Of a DNA stretch of 64,000 bases, positions 37,733 through 51,429 are shown one piece after another. This stretch comes from Sphagnum magellanicum (lineage: Eukaryota > Streptophyta > Sphagnopsida > Sphagnales > Sphagnaceae). The stretch covers positions 7,599,390-7,663,389 of the forward strand of contig CM038911.1 of NCBI GenBank assembly GCA_021904315.1, given 5' to 3'. Under the pieces are notes generated by a model. That model was not told the DNA's origin, made no database searches, and was given only the letters and a program-made list of their open reading frames with translations. The number at the start of each line of letters is the position of its first letter. Position 1 is the first letter of the stretch. The translations under genes and the position numbers were made by a program.

Positions 37733-38087
37733 TCCTATATATTAATTCACTACGTTCGTCAGTGTGTCGGTGTGTCTGTCTGTCTTTTATTTATTTCTTA
37801 CTTCTTTCGATTCCTGGCCCCTTTTTCTTTGGTACCCTCTTTCTTCTTCTTTTTCTTTGGCGTAATCCCATTGGCTCCCGTTTCCTGTGGAGTGTTTTGG
37901 GGGGTGGGGGAAGGGAGAGCCTGGTGAAGCATGGGGCGGGGGGGGGGGATGGGTGGGGAAGGACCGGGCGGGAGGGGGGCCAGCACGGGCCGAGGGGGGG
38001 GGGGCACGGGCGAGGTGGGGGGCACAGGCGGGGAAGGACCGGGCGGGGGGAGCTCGACGGGTGCATTATGCACCGGGTTCACACTAG
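37733..38087 (+). mobile_element. Non-autonomous Helitron, 355 bp, extremely G-rich
   Basis: Flanked by A (37732) and T (38088). The 5' end is TCCTATATATTAATTCAC. The 3' end has a perfect 6-bp hairpin GGTGCA-TTA-TGCACC (38060-38074), then nine bases and CTAG (38084-38087): the full Helitron terminus. The interior switches from pyrimidine-rich to long G runs with an internally repeated GGGGAAGGACCGGGCGGG block. ORFs on both strands here are composition artefacts. Confidence 0.8.
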
Positions 38088-38089
38088 TA

Positions 38090-41000
38090 TAATGAGTTAC
38101 TTAAAGGTTTTCCATAAGATTGGTATTTTTTAATGTGTTTTTACATTTTTGATATTTGTACTTGATTAGAAATGTTAGGAAATTTGTTCCAAGTGTATAT
38201 TTATATTTTTGTTGCAATTCACTCTAGGGAAAAACCACTTGAGCAAGGTTGATTATGCATCAAACACCATTTTACATTAACTTTATCCTTTAAATATCCT
38301 TGTTTTTGGGCCTTTCTTCACCTTAAAACCTTTTTTCACCCATAAATTTTAGATATATGCAAAGTCAACAAATTTCACTGAAACTAGGTTTTGAATGTTG
38401 AATTTGAACATTTAGGGATTTTCAAGTTATGGTGTATTAAAAAGGACATCAAAATTGTTGTAGTTTACAAAAGGAATTTTTGTTGAAAATTGAAATGGTT
38501 ATAAGAATTTTCATTTTTAATGAAATGCATTACAAGGTGAATTGTGATGTCACAAGGTTAATTTTCAAGAATTGTTTTTCAAATTATTGCTATTTAAAAA
38601 TGTCATTAATTTTTTTGTTATGACCAAAAGGAAAACTACCATGAGGTTTAAGGAATAATTTCAAAATTATCAGTCTTTTCTCGTGAGGATAGATCAATCC
38701 TTTACTCCTCCCTTGAAAATAATAATCCATCCAAAAAACTTCAAACTTGTCACATTTGAAATAATTAATTTAAATGATTAAAAAAATTAAATCTATTAAC
38801 CCAAAAATAATCATGACACCCATTTTGGGAATTGGACTTCATGAAAGTCTACAATGTTCAAAAGATAAAATGTGAGATCAAATCATGTTCAAATCAAGAA
38901 ACCTTTAGATCTCAATGAAAGTTACAAGAATTTAAGGTTACATGTTCAAAATAGATTTATTTGAGTGAAATATTATGTTCCAAAAATTTTAGACATTATG
39001 TTTGCTAGTTTTGAGAACCCATTTTGGGACTTCTAGGAAGAATGCAATTTCAATGTGGCCCTTGCAAACAATTCTAAATATGCTATGAAAAGGAAGGTGG
39101 TGTTTCTTCCAAAGTTTAGGTTGTGTGAATAACAACTTTAGTATGAGTTCGAAACAAGTCCCTGCCCAATTTGGTTCCATTTACAATAATCATTTGCACT
39201 ATATGTCTTGTGCAAGTGAATTGACCAAAAGTTGTCCACAAATGTCATTTTTATCTTAGTCCCATCTTAGAGTTCCTACACACCTCTTATTCCAATGCAT
39301 GGGGCTAAAGAACATGCCTTGAATTATTTTTCTTTCAAACCTTGTGTAATTTCAATTAGCTACCATTGATATTTTGGGACGAGTTGAAGGTGTGTCACCA
39401 AACATATTGGAAGACACAATTCAATTCCCATTCTATCTTCTTAGGTTTTTTGGGCTTTAAAGGATTTGGACTAAGATTTGTGATAGAAAGCCTCTAACAA
39501 CTTTGACCAAGATCCATGAAAAAAGATAAGTGATCTTTCCCTTTCACATTTCTCTATTACACATGTAATGCTAGAGGATGAAGTATTGCATGTTGTTGTA
39601 GTGGTGGATCCAATCATGGAAGGATTCAAGACATTGACAAGAGCCTTTGCAAAGAAATGCTTGAACTTGAAGATCTTGAACTTCAAAGATGATTTCAATG
39701 GATGCATGACAAAACGAAATGCATAGGTCTTGAGGTTTTGAGAAGCGAGAATGCAACTCCAAGTTCCCATTCAAAACAAACAACAAATCTCCTACACTTC
39801 AAAATGAAAACACAAGCTTGACTCATGCATCAATGAAACACATATAGTGCACAAAACAAAAACATGTGGTTTGACAAGTGCACCCATACACCAACAAAGA
39901 GAAATGTTTAAACATAAGTATTTGCAAATTTCACATACCTTTACATGCACATCTTAAAATTGGCCATGACTATGAATCCATCAACATCAACTCACTTCCC
40001 TTGATGACATTTGTTACACACTTAAACACAAATCTCACACAACATTTTTTTGAAAGATCAAATCACAAAATTGCAACTCCATGATGTTGTATACAACTTG
40101 AACACTCAACAAGCATCCCATACAAGCATTAAAGGTTACAATGTCACTGCTATGTACTCTTAAAGCCTAGTGAGTGGGAAGTGGCAAGGAGAATGCAAAT
40201 GACGAGGAAAAGAGTCACAATGGAAACAAATCCAAGGTTGAGGAAGTTGCAAACAGATGTCAAACTACTTTGAAATTGATGCAACATTTCATCATCCTTC
40301 CTTGAAACTTGACATCTAACAGTCCTCACATGTAGCTACAACTGACAACCTTCTCTTGCTCTTGATAGAAAGGAAATTTTCTAGAAGTTGCCAACATAGG
40401 ATCTTGGTGCAAAAGGTAAAATTTCCAACCCTAAGCTCAAGGGGGCAGGTAGAAAGGTCTCAAGGCAAGTTGAAATGTGCAGAATTTCACCATTTAAAAA
40501 AATTGTGCTTTCACAAGCACAAGCTAATGACATTTGCATGCTTGTGACACCAAAGGTTGAACAGGTTCCTTTGTTTAGTTATTATGATGTTCTTACACAA
40601 AAGTACCAATGCTGCTAGAGAAATTAGAGAAATAATCCAAGGATTTATTATCTTTGGAATGTCAATCTATAGATGACTCCCTTGCTTATGAATACATTAA
40701 AATAAACTTGATGACAACAATTGACACACTTTGTCTTCATTCCACTGACAACACATAGAGAAACAGAAATGTCTAAAGTCTCCACAGGTACAACAATGTT
40801 CAGGCACTCTTGGGTTTGGATGTTGGCCTGTGTAGTGTAATATGTCAGTTCATCCTCAAGATCTGTTTGCACAATGTGCAAGACAATTGCATGGTTTAGA
40901 ATACACCCTTGGGTTTTCCTTCAGGCTCAGATTTAGGAGCCTGGGTCAAGCCATGTTTCAGAAGCCATGGACAATACCAGTTGCACAATGAGAGGTTCTG

Positions 41001-41555
41001 GTAGTTGCCACAGGGCTTAACCATGCAAAAGTTAGAATATGACCATCTCACGGTGAAGTGGGTGAATGGAGTACACTTCTTTGAAGAATCAACAACCAGA
41101 CCAGATCACAAGATCCTCTCCAATTCAACTCTAGCTAGTGATTATGAAGCACAGGTTTCTGCTAAAATTGGCTATTCATTGCGCTGACCAGAATGCAAAC
41201 AATTTTGCATTTCACATGATGTTTGGTCTGCTCTTGCCATTGTTAACCACAGCAAACCAATTGCATCATTTCAAAACTCCATCAACTTGAATCAAGCCAT
41301 TGCAGGACCAAAAATTTCATTTTCAAGGGTGGATATGGCTACTGTACAGCTTTCATGTTCAATCTGGATTTCAGATAACCAATGGCTTCATACCTTGCAT
41401 GATGGTGAAAAATCTTTCCTCTACACACTTTGCATGACTGGAGGACACAAATGCAGCAACTTGGATATAGACACACTGCAATGTGCTTTTGTATACTTTG
41501 CTCTTGTACACTTAAAAAAAACCGAGTTTTCAAGAACTCCATCATTTGTTGTAAG
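38090..41555. other. Intergenic DNA and 3' flank of the Mpv17-like gene
   Basis: Up to about 39.3 kb the DNA is AT-rich and featureless. From about 40.1 kb composition shifts toward that of the gene introns, and part of this may be transcribed 3' sequence. No coding exon could be supported. Confidence 0.4.
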
Positions 41556-41558
41556 GTT

Positions 41559-44500
41559 CTATGAATGACCTTTGAATGAGATGAAGATGCTCCAGGCCAT
41601 GCCCAATACACCAGCTGCTGCTACCTGCAACCAGCATGCATCATACTGTTTACATGGAGCTTCATAAGCATGGAATTCCTCCTTAAAGTCAAGCCCCATG
41701 GTCCTTTGAGAGAAAACTGTATGGAAAGCATGTGCATGATACATGTTGCCAACTCAATTGCCCAAAAAAATTGCTTTCACAAACACTTTGACAAGTAGAG
41801 AATATGGCAAAAGCAATAGAGTGTGGAGGCTGGCACCTGGAGATGTGGGGGCACAAAACCAAAATTGACCACCTGGAAAGGAATCCAAACCTTCCAGTTG
41901 GCCACAACTGTCTCCAACAAATCCTGCCACCCACAAAAAAAACAGCAAACAACAAACTAATTGTTTACATGACTGTCACATGTTGTAATTGATCTCAAAA
42001 TTTATCACAACAGGAACCAGTACACTGCAACAGTATCTGTATGCCTGCACCATGATTAGATGATTTAAATTCTCATGATGAAAGCTGAGTGACCCAATAT
42101 TGAAGTTGTTATAGTGTTGGAGTCCAACTAACATGTGACTCTCACACATGGACATACCTGCATATTCAGGAGGACACACTCCCACTTCCAATATCTTCAA
42201 AAGAACAAGGAAATCCTGACACCATATTGGCAAACCAGATAGCAACAAAGGGGAAAAGATCTCAAATACCTTGTGAAGCTTGTCAGAAATTTCACTTTGT
42301 CGGCCTTCAAGAGAAAGGAGTGCCACAAAGAAGCCACATATGCCAAGGGGTGTGAAGACCAGCTGCAATTGCAAAACTTGTAAAGTTAGAATCCACACAC
42401 TAAACACTTGTCCCAGGAAGGCTATTTCCCAGTCATTTAAGGTGAGATGAAAAGTGTTTATAAAGTACCTGTCCCCAGAACAGGGAGGTCTGCAAAATCA
42501 ACTGTATGTTCTAGTCATGAATGTCAACAAATTTGGGAGATTCTCTTACACTGAATGCCCTCAGCCAAGGGTTAACAATCCTCAACTAAGTAGCTTCAGA
42601 CTATCAATGATGAAAACCCCACTTCTGCTTCTAAAGATCAGTATTGCTTCAATGGTCACAGGAAGAGAACTCTGGCATATGTACTGCACAGATGACAATC
42701 CAGGACAAAGGATGTACCTGATCTGCAGCAATGCGAAGAACCACACCACCCATGCCTGGCACAGTAATAAATTTGGAAAGGGTTCCATACCTGCATGGTC
42801 ATATGCAAAGCTCAGATTTGAACTTGTCCCTGGATGACTGTACATGAGTCCAGTGTACTCCAAGCTACATCCCATCTCACTTGATAATGTGATACAGCCA
42901 AAACCAGGAGAAAGACAATGCAGCTAACACAGCTTATACCTATGGAACTGCAGAGAAATCTCCATAACAACAATTTGAAGGTATCACGAAAATGAGTGCA
43001 GTCGTAACCTTATGAGAGTTGCTCACAAAGTGCCAGACCATCATCACCAACTTCATCATGAATAACAGTGACAAGCTGCCATGACTACCCACACATCATT
43101 AGCTCTGAGGGTGGGTGTACATAAGTAAACAATCTGCCAAAAATTTCAGGTAAACCATTATACAAAATCTGTGTCCTAATTTTCTATCATGTTTCTGGAA
43201 GCAACAGGAAGACTACTCAGTCATGATGTTGGATAGAACTCAAAAGACATGACACAATGCACTGGAGTACCTAACAAGATGAATTTCCACCTACCAGTAG
43301 TGCAAACCAGGTCCACTCATGAAAATACCAATAGCCACAAAGGACAGCAGCCGCTTTATCTCCACTGTGTCCACTTTCTCTACAAAAACCTGCAGGCTTT
43401 TTCAATTCAGCTAAGCAAAAGAAACCAACCAGAAACAAGGGCACCTCCAGAATTCTTTACCATTGCTGGATATATAACAGGCCTCACCCTCTTAGGCTTT
43501 GCAAAATTGGTATTCCAAACATATTTAAAGCTTTTCTTACACCACCAGAAATGGGTGAAATGAAAGCTCATGGGTATAGTCTTGGGACTTTTTCCACTCA
43601 GATATGATACTGGGAAAACATGTATTTGCATTGGTTACCCTGGTAAGCACAAAACAAAAGCAAGTACCTGGCAAATTAAGTCAGCAAGTGCATTCAAGCA
43701 ACCAGCAGTCAGACTCTTCACCACCAGTGGATGTCTATCCAAGTTCTCCATGTACCTGTCACTCTTGTTCCACAAGAAGAGTTCCATGTTAGGTTTGGGC
43801 AACTGATACATTTTCCTTTGCTTCCTTCTTAGTGAAGCTCAACTCACAAGCAATAGGGGTCAAACTCCTTCACCAGGACTTGCCTCTGTGACTCACCAAG
43901 CAAGTTCCCTCGTTTGTGATTCTACTTGAGCATATGGGCATCCACCCCAAGCGAGCATCTTTCCCAGATTTTGAGCCTGGTAGGCACTAGAATACAGGCT
44001 ATTGCTGCACATCCTAACCCTAATTCCTTGTGCAACGAAGTTCTATTATTGCTACTGTCAACTGCAAAATTATCCTAAAGTTCCACACCCATCTTCTTAG
44101 GTTTTGTATCTTGAGCATACCCTTCTAAACAGATTGGTACAAAAGAAGGCAACATCACAAACTAAGGAACCAAAAATCCATGGAGCAAGGGGAGAAGCTC
44201 AAAGCCCATAGATCTCCATGGTTTATACAAATTCATAAAAACCCTCAAACTCTGCCTCTTGATTTTATTTGTGGCTGTACCTAGTGCAGAGGGCATCCTG
44301 GCATTTTCATTCCTCATTTTACACCCCTCAAAACAATCATTCCTCTGCAACTGCAGAAAGCAACACCAAAGCTCCCTGCAAGAAGCCATACCCATTCAGC
44401 AGTTTTGGGAGGGAAGGGGAAGTCTGACCTAGCCCAAAGTAGAGACCAGGCAGTCACATGCACAAGGGGGACACCAGACTGGTCTTCAAATCCGCCATGA

Positions 44501-44775
44501 GAGCCACCACTACTTCCTGACGATCCTCCCCCCCCTCCACCATCTCCTCCTCCCCCTCCACGCCCGTTGTTGTTCTTATCGCCTCCTCCAGAAAACAGAG
44601 TGCTCACTTGCTCCACATTGGCCGCTCGCAACGATGCATTGCGAAGTGAGACGTGCGGTAGCTGCTGCCACGGCCGCCTTGTGGCGCTTGAGTGTTTACT
44701 GTTTACAACAGAACAACAAATACTTGGACTTGACGGCACTAGCGCTTGTGCTATTATCAGCGCTTGCAACGACAT
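41559..44775 (-). CDS. Mpv17/PMP22-family membrane protein with plastid-type leader
   Basis: Seven exons on the minus strand: 44429-44775, 43668-43755, 43295-43389, 42718-42790, 42270-42362, 41837-41923, 41559-41624. All phases fit and give 282 aa. Mpv17/PMP22 proteins are small four-helix membrane proteins of mitochondria, peroxisomes or plastids; a role in solute passage is proposed for some members. Residues 1-55 are Ser/Ala/Arg-rich with few acids, as in a plastid transit peptide. A Gly-rich linker (about 63-95) follows, as in the Arabidopsis At5g19750-like branch. Family blocks then appear in order: YMENLDRHPLVVKSLTAG, a GPGLHYWYGTL segment, a DQLVFTPLG segment with LEG, and the signature NWKVWIPFQVVNFGFVP, ending near AWSIFISFKGHS. 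The codon for the Trp in HYW is split by an intron. Plastid targeting is inferred. Confidence 0.92.
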
Positions 44776-45499
44776 TATGCTAAAACCTCCACAAAATTCA
44801 AAGTCTTGCAGTTGAAGTTGAAAGGAAATGAAGACCACCACCACCACAACCACCCCTGCAAGAGAAAACGAACCCGCATGAACTCACATGCAATACCAAA
44901 CTACACATACTATCCAAAGGTAACAAGATCCAAGTCGAAGGTACTATAAAATCCACAAAACCCACAGAAAAACCTCACACCCCTGAATCCCTACCCTATT
45001 CACAACCACCCAAAACGTCCCCAGAAGAGGCTCCAAGTTGAAATTCCAGCAAGACTATCACCACCCACAAATGGATTGTCACTCAAAAGAAGCTTTCACA
45101 CACACAAGCTCTACCTACGCAACAACCCAAACGACAATCTTGGAGTTGAAGCTCGTGAAAAACTGACACCACGGATCCACCCACCCACAAAGAGGAATGA
45201 AAAAGACAAGAAAGGTACTCTTCTTCTACCACACCAATACACAATCAAATCTCAGAAGCTCCGAGTGTTTTTGGAATAAAAAAAAACAACCTCCCCACGC
45301 CCCCCAAAACCAAAAAAAAAAGAGAAAAAGAAAACCCCAAAGCACACACTTAAGAACTCACATGCTATGCTAATCCCTTTAATCGTATACAACCCCACAA
45401 AGTTATTATAAATAATAATCTCCGAATTCACAATAGCAAGAAAAAGTTGGAAGTACGACAACAACAGGAAGCGCGGCTTTGGGCACCCGGCGAAGGAAT

Positions 45500-45535
<36 letters not shown>

Positions 45536-45960
45536 AAGACACAAAGAGTAGTTGGAAAGTTGGTGCAGCGGTGGCGATACTCTCTCTAGCTTTTATTATG
45601 GTAGCTTGTTGCGTGTCGTGTGATGCAGGGGAAAATTCGTTTGGAAAAGTGGGGTCTTTTTAAAGCCGCTGCCTTGGCTACCTATTTTGGCCCCCCTGAT
45701 TGCGGCGCCTCGCCTTGTCACGCTCTTGTGTGCATAAGCCGCGCTAGCCAGCCAGCCAGCCAGCCGCCACGTGCGCAATACACACGGGCGGGTCTTACGA
45801 GGCGGTTGTTGTCGTTTGTGTCTGAAGTTGGTTCCATCGGAGTTCGTCATCAAATTCATCGCTTTCTTCGCGCGCTCTCTCTCTCTCGATCGCGAGCGAG
45901 CCTCGCTCATCATTCTTTGCACGGGAAACAATCAGCTCTAGGAACTTGGCTAACAACCTA
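44776..45960 (-). promoter_or_regulatory. 5' flank of the Mpv17-like gene, GA tract and CpG-rich patch
   Basis: The region upstream of the Mpv17-like ATG is much less AT-rich than the intergenic DNA. It contains a GA microsatellite at about 45500-45540 (CT on the sense strand), GCCA tetranucleotide repeats near 45748, and a CpG-rich patch at 45840-45905 with a short CT run and CGATCGCGAGCG. It plausibly holds the leader and promoter. A divergent transcript cannot be excluded. I could not assemble a coding gene from the ORFs on either strand. Confidence 0.4.
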
Positions 45961-45964
45961 GTTA

Positions 45965-46925
45965 TTTGCTTCTCCACGAAAGAAACTTTGAGGCCAAAAC
46001 TAAGTTTTCACTGATGAAGATGATTGCGCCTCATCATCAAAATTAACAAATTAATGTGAATGAGAGCTTAAAAATAAGAGCAATAATAAACGAGCGACTC
46101 TTCTCCCTATTGCTTGGGCCGGCGAAGTAAGAAAGAGAGTAAAACAAAAATTTCAATCAAGTAAGAAAGAAGAAAGCTCCTTCTCATCTGAATGCCAAAA
46201 ACTAAATTAAGAAGAAGATTGTACACAAATTAGAATAATTGAATTGTGAATGGGCTTCACAAACAAGTGACTGACTCATCATCATCCTTTGCTTCGATAC
46301 TCAGTTGCTCTGCTATATAGTAAGTTCAAACTAGCAACAGTTCAAACAGGAAATGTTCCATGAAGTTCCCAAAAACTGTTGTGCACCCCATTATGGGAAG
46401 TTCAAAGTCCAAAGTTCAAAGTAGCAAAGCCGTTAAAACACGAAATGTTGCATGAAGTTCCCCCCTTAAACAATCAATTTCCATTTCATATTAACACCTC
46501 CCCAACATTCCTCAAAATGTGGGACCCAATGGAAACTACGTCACATTCTTGGTCAAGTTTGAACTCGAGACCTGACGATCTCACAAACAGACCTTAAATC
46601 TGAAAGGGTTGGAAATTTCTCGTGTATTCCGAGTGCACTCTACGAAGTGGATCTTTTCCACCACCAAGGGTGTGGCAACCTTTTGAAAAGGTGAGCACTT
46701 TCTACGAAAGGAAAAAATTGAAAACCGTATTTTTTGCATGTGCTTTTATGTTGGTTAATGCCTTGGGTGTGTAGTAATTCTTTAGTATAAATGCAATATC
46801 ATACATTATTAGTTACTCATAGGATGCAGCTCCTCATAGTTGAAATACTTTCGTAAGAACTCTTGATGATATTTATAATACATGATTTATTGTACATCCT
46901 AAATGAATAGGATGTCTCTCATACA
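45965..46925. other. Intergenic DNA, probably including a copia 5' LTR
   Basis: No gene seen. The part from about 46735 to the primer-binding-like site at 46933 may be the 5' LTR of the neighbouring copia remnant, but no matching 3' copy was identified. Confidence 0.3.
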
Positions 46926-46927
46926 TT

Positions 46928-49900
46928 TCACATAGTATCAAAGCTTGATGAAGATCCAATATTAACTTTTGTAAGATGAAATCAAATTTCAAATAAAAGA
47001 ATTGACTAAAAAATTTGGAAACTCAAAAGAATGTGTAATGAATTCATCACATTGTTCAAAAAAATTGTTGTTGAAATGAATAGTGTTTCTTCAATGATAT
47101 TGAAATTGATTGAAAAACAATTGCAAATTTAATTCAAATTGACTAAAACAAGGAAAACAAAATTTTCTTTTTCACATAAGGTTATACATTCCTTTTATAA
47201 AAATGTACAATTTTAATTATCATGGCACGAAAGATTGATAATAATCACATCTTTAAATTTGATTGATCTTATTTTTAATATATGGAAACATAGATTAACT
47301 TTCAAGACTGAAAAGCTTTGGTGCATAATCAATGGCACTAAGCCAAAGTCCATACCACATAAGTGTAAATTGCTATGGTACATAAGGCATTGTTTGCCAT
47401 AGGAACAAATAACATAACTACATGGGAAAATATTATATCTTTAACAATAATTAATAATTTTAAATAATTTTTTCCATATTTAATATTATAAAAAATCACA
47501 TGGTGCATGGACATAATTAATAAGATTATTTGAATCATAAGATGTTGTGACAAAAATGTATTTAAAACATAAATTGCACACTTTGAAAATGAGAGAAAAT
47601 GAAACTATTACGAAACACATATATGTGTTTTGAACAATTCTAAAATAATTATTAGTAGCTAATGCACCAATATTAGATGATGAGGGTGTGTTTTTTCTGA
47701 TGATGAACATGCTCGCAAGTGATAGGACATTCATTAGTTTTTTGAAAAGGCAACATAATTTCACATTGTAATATTTAATAATTGACCTCATACAAGTAAA
47801 AAAATTCATGAAAAATCTCAACTTGATTACAGATAACATGTTAATCCTTTATATATAAAAAGATCCTAATTATAAAAGAAAATCTAAAAATCATTTCACA
47901 CCAAAAAATATTGAAGAAACTTTTAAATTTGGTGGCAAGAAGAAATTAAAATGTTTCTATTGTGGGAAACTTGGATATATAATCAAAGATTGTAAGGCAA
48001 GAATAGTAACAAAAGCTTCAAGCAAAAAAATCAAATATTGTGAAAAATGACATTCACCAATTGTATGTTTTAGCACTGGCGTTACAAGTTGCCAAATGAC
48101 CTGACATGTTATGTGGATATGGGAGCCACATAACACATATGTTATGAAAAAAGTCTTTCATGTGAAAGTTGGCAAGATGTGTTCTTGAATGATAATAGAA
48201 CTCAACAAATAGTGAGACTAGGGGAAGTAGCCATCAAATTACTTGATGGGAAAGCAAGAGAAATCCTTAATGATTTACATGTCTTTAGCCTTTTAAAAAA
48301 ACATTTTTTTGCCAAATAGTTTGACAAATTTGGTAAATAATTTTTTATCAAATTAAGGACATGTATTTTCAAGAATCTAATTAGTAAAGTGATTACATAA
48401 TGCATGCTTGAATCTTATTTGTACAAGTTGGGGGAGATAATTAGATTCAACAAAGGTGTAATTGTTGTCTTTGTTAGTACTGGTCTCAATATAGTTATTT
48501 TATGGCATCTTATATTTGACCGTGTCAACAAGGGTAGATGAAATCCTTAGCTTTGTTCATTTTAATGTTTCTAGACCATTACAAACCAATTTACATTGTA
48601 GTTGTTAATACTTTCTCACATTTATTAATGACTTTTCAACATATATTTTGTTTTCTTGATTAAACACAACTATGAATTGTTCAACAAATTTTCATGATAT
48701 AAACAATTTGTGAAACAACAAACAAATCACAAAATTACGATTTTGAGATTTGATAATGTGGAAAATATAAATTAAACAAATTTAATGAGTATTGTTTAAA
48801 TTTTGGGATTAAAAGAAAATTCATTATGTTATACACACCATAGCAAAATGGTGTTTTTGAACATTAAAAAAAAATTTACTTAATGTTTACCTTCACAATG
48901 TTGTCACATATTTCTGTATCTAAAGTTTTTTGGGTTGAAATTTTATTAACAACCAACTACCTTTGAAATAGGAACCCCACCAAGGTTGTGGCAAATAAGA
49001 TGACCCCTTACGAAATGTGGTTGGCCACAAACCTTTTTTCTCACATTTATGAATTTTTAATTCCAAGGCATATGCCTTAATCCACAAATATAGATGTTGG
49101 AAATTAAATTCCCATTTTTTAATGCGTTTTTCTTGAATATTTAGAAAAATCTAGGGCTTATCAATTGATGCGCCTAGACAATTGCAACATATTTCTATCA
49201 TGTGATGTTATTTTTGATGAATTTCCTATACAAGAAAAGGATTCATTCATCACAATGGAAAATGACCCAAACCCTTCTCTTAACATCAATGTTTTTCAAA
49301 AAAATATTACATTAACACCAACTCCAATACCATTTGTTGCAATTACATGGGGACAAATTCTATTTTTGAATTTGGTTCAATGACCACCTCCACCATCAAC
49401 ATCACAAACTTTGCCAAACTTATAATTGGACCCATGTTTGACTTTGTAAAATGACATTATTGAAACATTTTCACAACTATTTATAGGTGTAAATAATTTA
49501 CCACAAGAAGAAGTTTCTTCCAAACCAAGAAGTTGACCACAAAGCCCTTCTCGAAACAATGCTCAACTTAAAAGGATGGTGAAGCCTCCCAATTGATTAC
49601 TTGAAACCATAGAAGGCAAGAAACAACCTATAAAAACAACATTCATTAGGGCATGTGCTCAAACACATCATAAGGCTAATCTTGTATTCACAATACATGA
49701 ACCCTCTTGTTTATGCATGATGTCTTATCAAGAGAATATGCACTTGAATGACAAAAGACAATACACAATAAACTTATTTCCTCTAACAAAGTTGATAAAG
49801 GAAATTGACCATTAAAGTTGACCACATTCTTTGCTAATAGACATGTAGTAAGTTTTAAATGGGTCTTAAAGATCAAAACAAAGGTTGATGGTTATAATAA

Positions 49901-51310
49901 TTATAGAAGGTTCACTTGGTGGTTTGAAGATTGACACAAATTCCTAAAGTTGATTTTACATAAACCTTTTCACCTATTGTGAAACTCAATTCCATTCAAC
50001 TTTTATTGGCCCTAATTGCCTAATACAATCTAGGGATGCATCAATTTGATGTAAAGACTACATTTAATTGGATATCTCAATGAAGATGTTTATGGAAATA
50101 CATAAAGGTTTAAAAACATTTTCCAATTTTCATTTGGTATGGAAATTCAACAAATCAATTTATGGCTTGAAACAATTTTTTAGGGCTTGGTATCAAAGAC
50201 TATATTATTATTTGATATTTCAAGCTTTTACAAGATTTGATTCATATGCAAATATATATCTCAAATGTGAAGTTAATGGAAGATTTATAATTTTCAAGAT
50301 GTACTTTGATGATCACATTGTGTTTAACAATCAACTACTTTTCATTCATCTCATTAAATTTAGTCTATTCCATGAATTTGAAATGTTTGGAAGGTGAATT
50401 ACATTACATTATTGGCAATGCCATCATAAAAAACCACAAAGAAGGCTAGATAAGTTTGCATCAAATTAAATGTCTCATTACTAAATTACGAGAATTTGGA
50501 ATGTTTACAAGTAATTCAATGAACACCCCATTGTTTGCTAATGTGCATTTCAGTTAAAAAACAACCATACTATTAAAGAAGAGCACATGGTTGTTCAAGA
50601 TTATCCATATTTTCAAGTGGTTGGCAATTTGATGCAACCCATCAATAACATTAAACCAAATTGTTATTTTGTTGTTAATAATTTGGCCCAATATTTCTCC
50701 AACCCTAGAGTAGCCCATATACAAACCTTGAAACAAGTTATGTAATACATCAAAGGCACTATGTCCATTGGCATCAAATACTAAATAGGTGTTCAAGTGG
50801 TGAGATCTTACATAGGGTTCCACATGTTAAGTGGTTGATGACAAGGATAAACACCATTCCACACTTGGATATTGCTTTCTCCTAACTAAAGGTGTGGTAT
50901 ATTGGGCAAGCGACAAACAATAATCAATAGCTTCATTTTCTATTAAAAATGAATATATGGCCCTATCAAAAGTAACTATTAAAGTTGTATGGTTGAAAAA
51001 ACTATTACATGAACTTGGTTTTTACCAAAATCAACCAACTATAATCTATTCAGATAATTAGAATGCCATTACATTAAGTGAAAATCCAAATTTTCATTCC
51101 CATAACAAGCGTGTGGATACATAATATCACTTCATTATAAATAAAGTATTTGACCAATAAATTAAATTACCCTAATAAATACTATTGATGTGACAATTGA
51201 TATTTTAACTAAATTTTACTTAGAGAAATGCTAGCTATAGAACCATATTTTATCCATCATATGAAGAAAATGACCCATTGGTTTTCAATTTCCATAGCAA
51301 AACCTAAAGT
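46928..51310 (+). mobile_element. Decayed Ty1/copia LTR retrotransposon
   Basis: Domains appear in Ty1/copia order on the plus strand but are broken by stops and shifts. A primer-binding-site-like TAGTATCAAAGC lies at 46933-46944. A CCHC knuckle starts at 47952 with its His position changed to Tyr. A protease-like VDMGAT follows at about 48110, with the usual Ser changed and a stop just after. Reverse-transcriptase blocks include KWVLKIKTKVDG (49868 on), HQFDVKTTFN (50041 on), a YGLKQFFRAWYQRL segment near 50160 and YFDD in place of YVDD at 50302-50313. An RNase H-like segment EYMALSK and SDN-NAIT lies at 50950-51080. The 5' LTR probably ends just before the primer site; I could not pair it with a 3' LTR. 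It is non-functional. Confidence 0.85.
49840..50400 (+). pseudogene. Ty1/copia reverse transcriptase fragment
   Basis: This is the best-preserved part of the retrotransposon pol gene. From 50068 one frame runs for about 109 codons through the copia LYGLKQ-type block and the polymerase motif region, where Val of YVDD is replaced by Phe. Upstream, the DVKTAF-type block sits in another frame, so at least one shift separates them. Stops after 49930 also break the frame. Confidence 0.82.
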
Positions 51311-51429
51311 GAAAATCTCATGTAAAATGGGATTATATAAAGATTATTTACCACTAGAATATTCAACACAAAATGTAGTGGGAATTAAACCTAAAATATT
51401 CCAACCCCACATATCTTATAAAAGGTGAT

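Noticed and set aside
37791..38133. Pro-rich and Gly/Arg-rich ORFs on both strands
   Set aside because: They come from the G-rich core of the Helitron and have no protein-like pattern.
43249..43806. Plus-strand ORFs opposite the Mpv17-like gene
   Set aside because: They are shadows of minus-strand exons and introns.
44162..44395. Continuation of the Mpv17-like first exon as a longer protein
   Set aside because: A donor at 44429 joins in phase with the exon at 43755 and restores the family sequence; reading on gives no family similarity.
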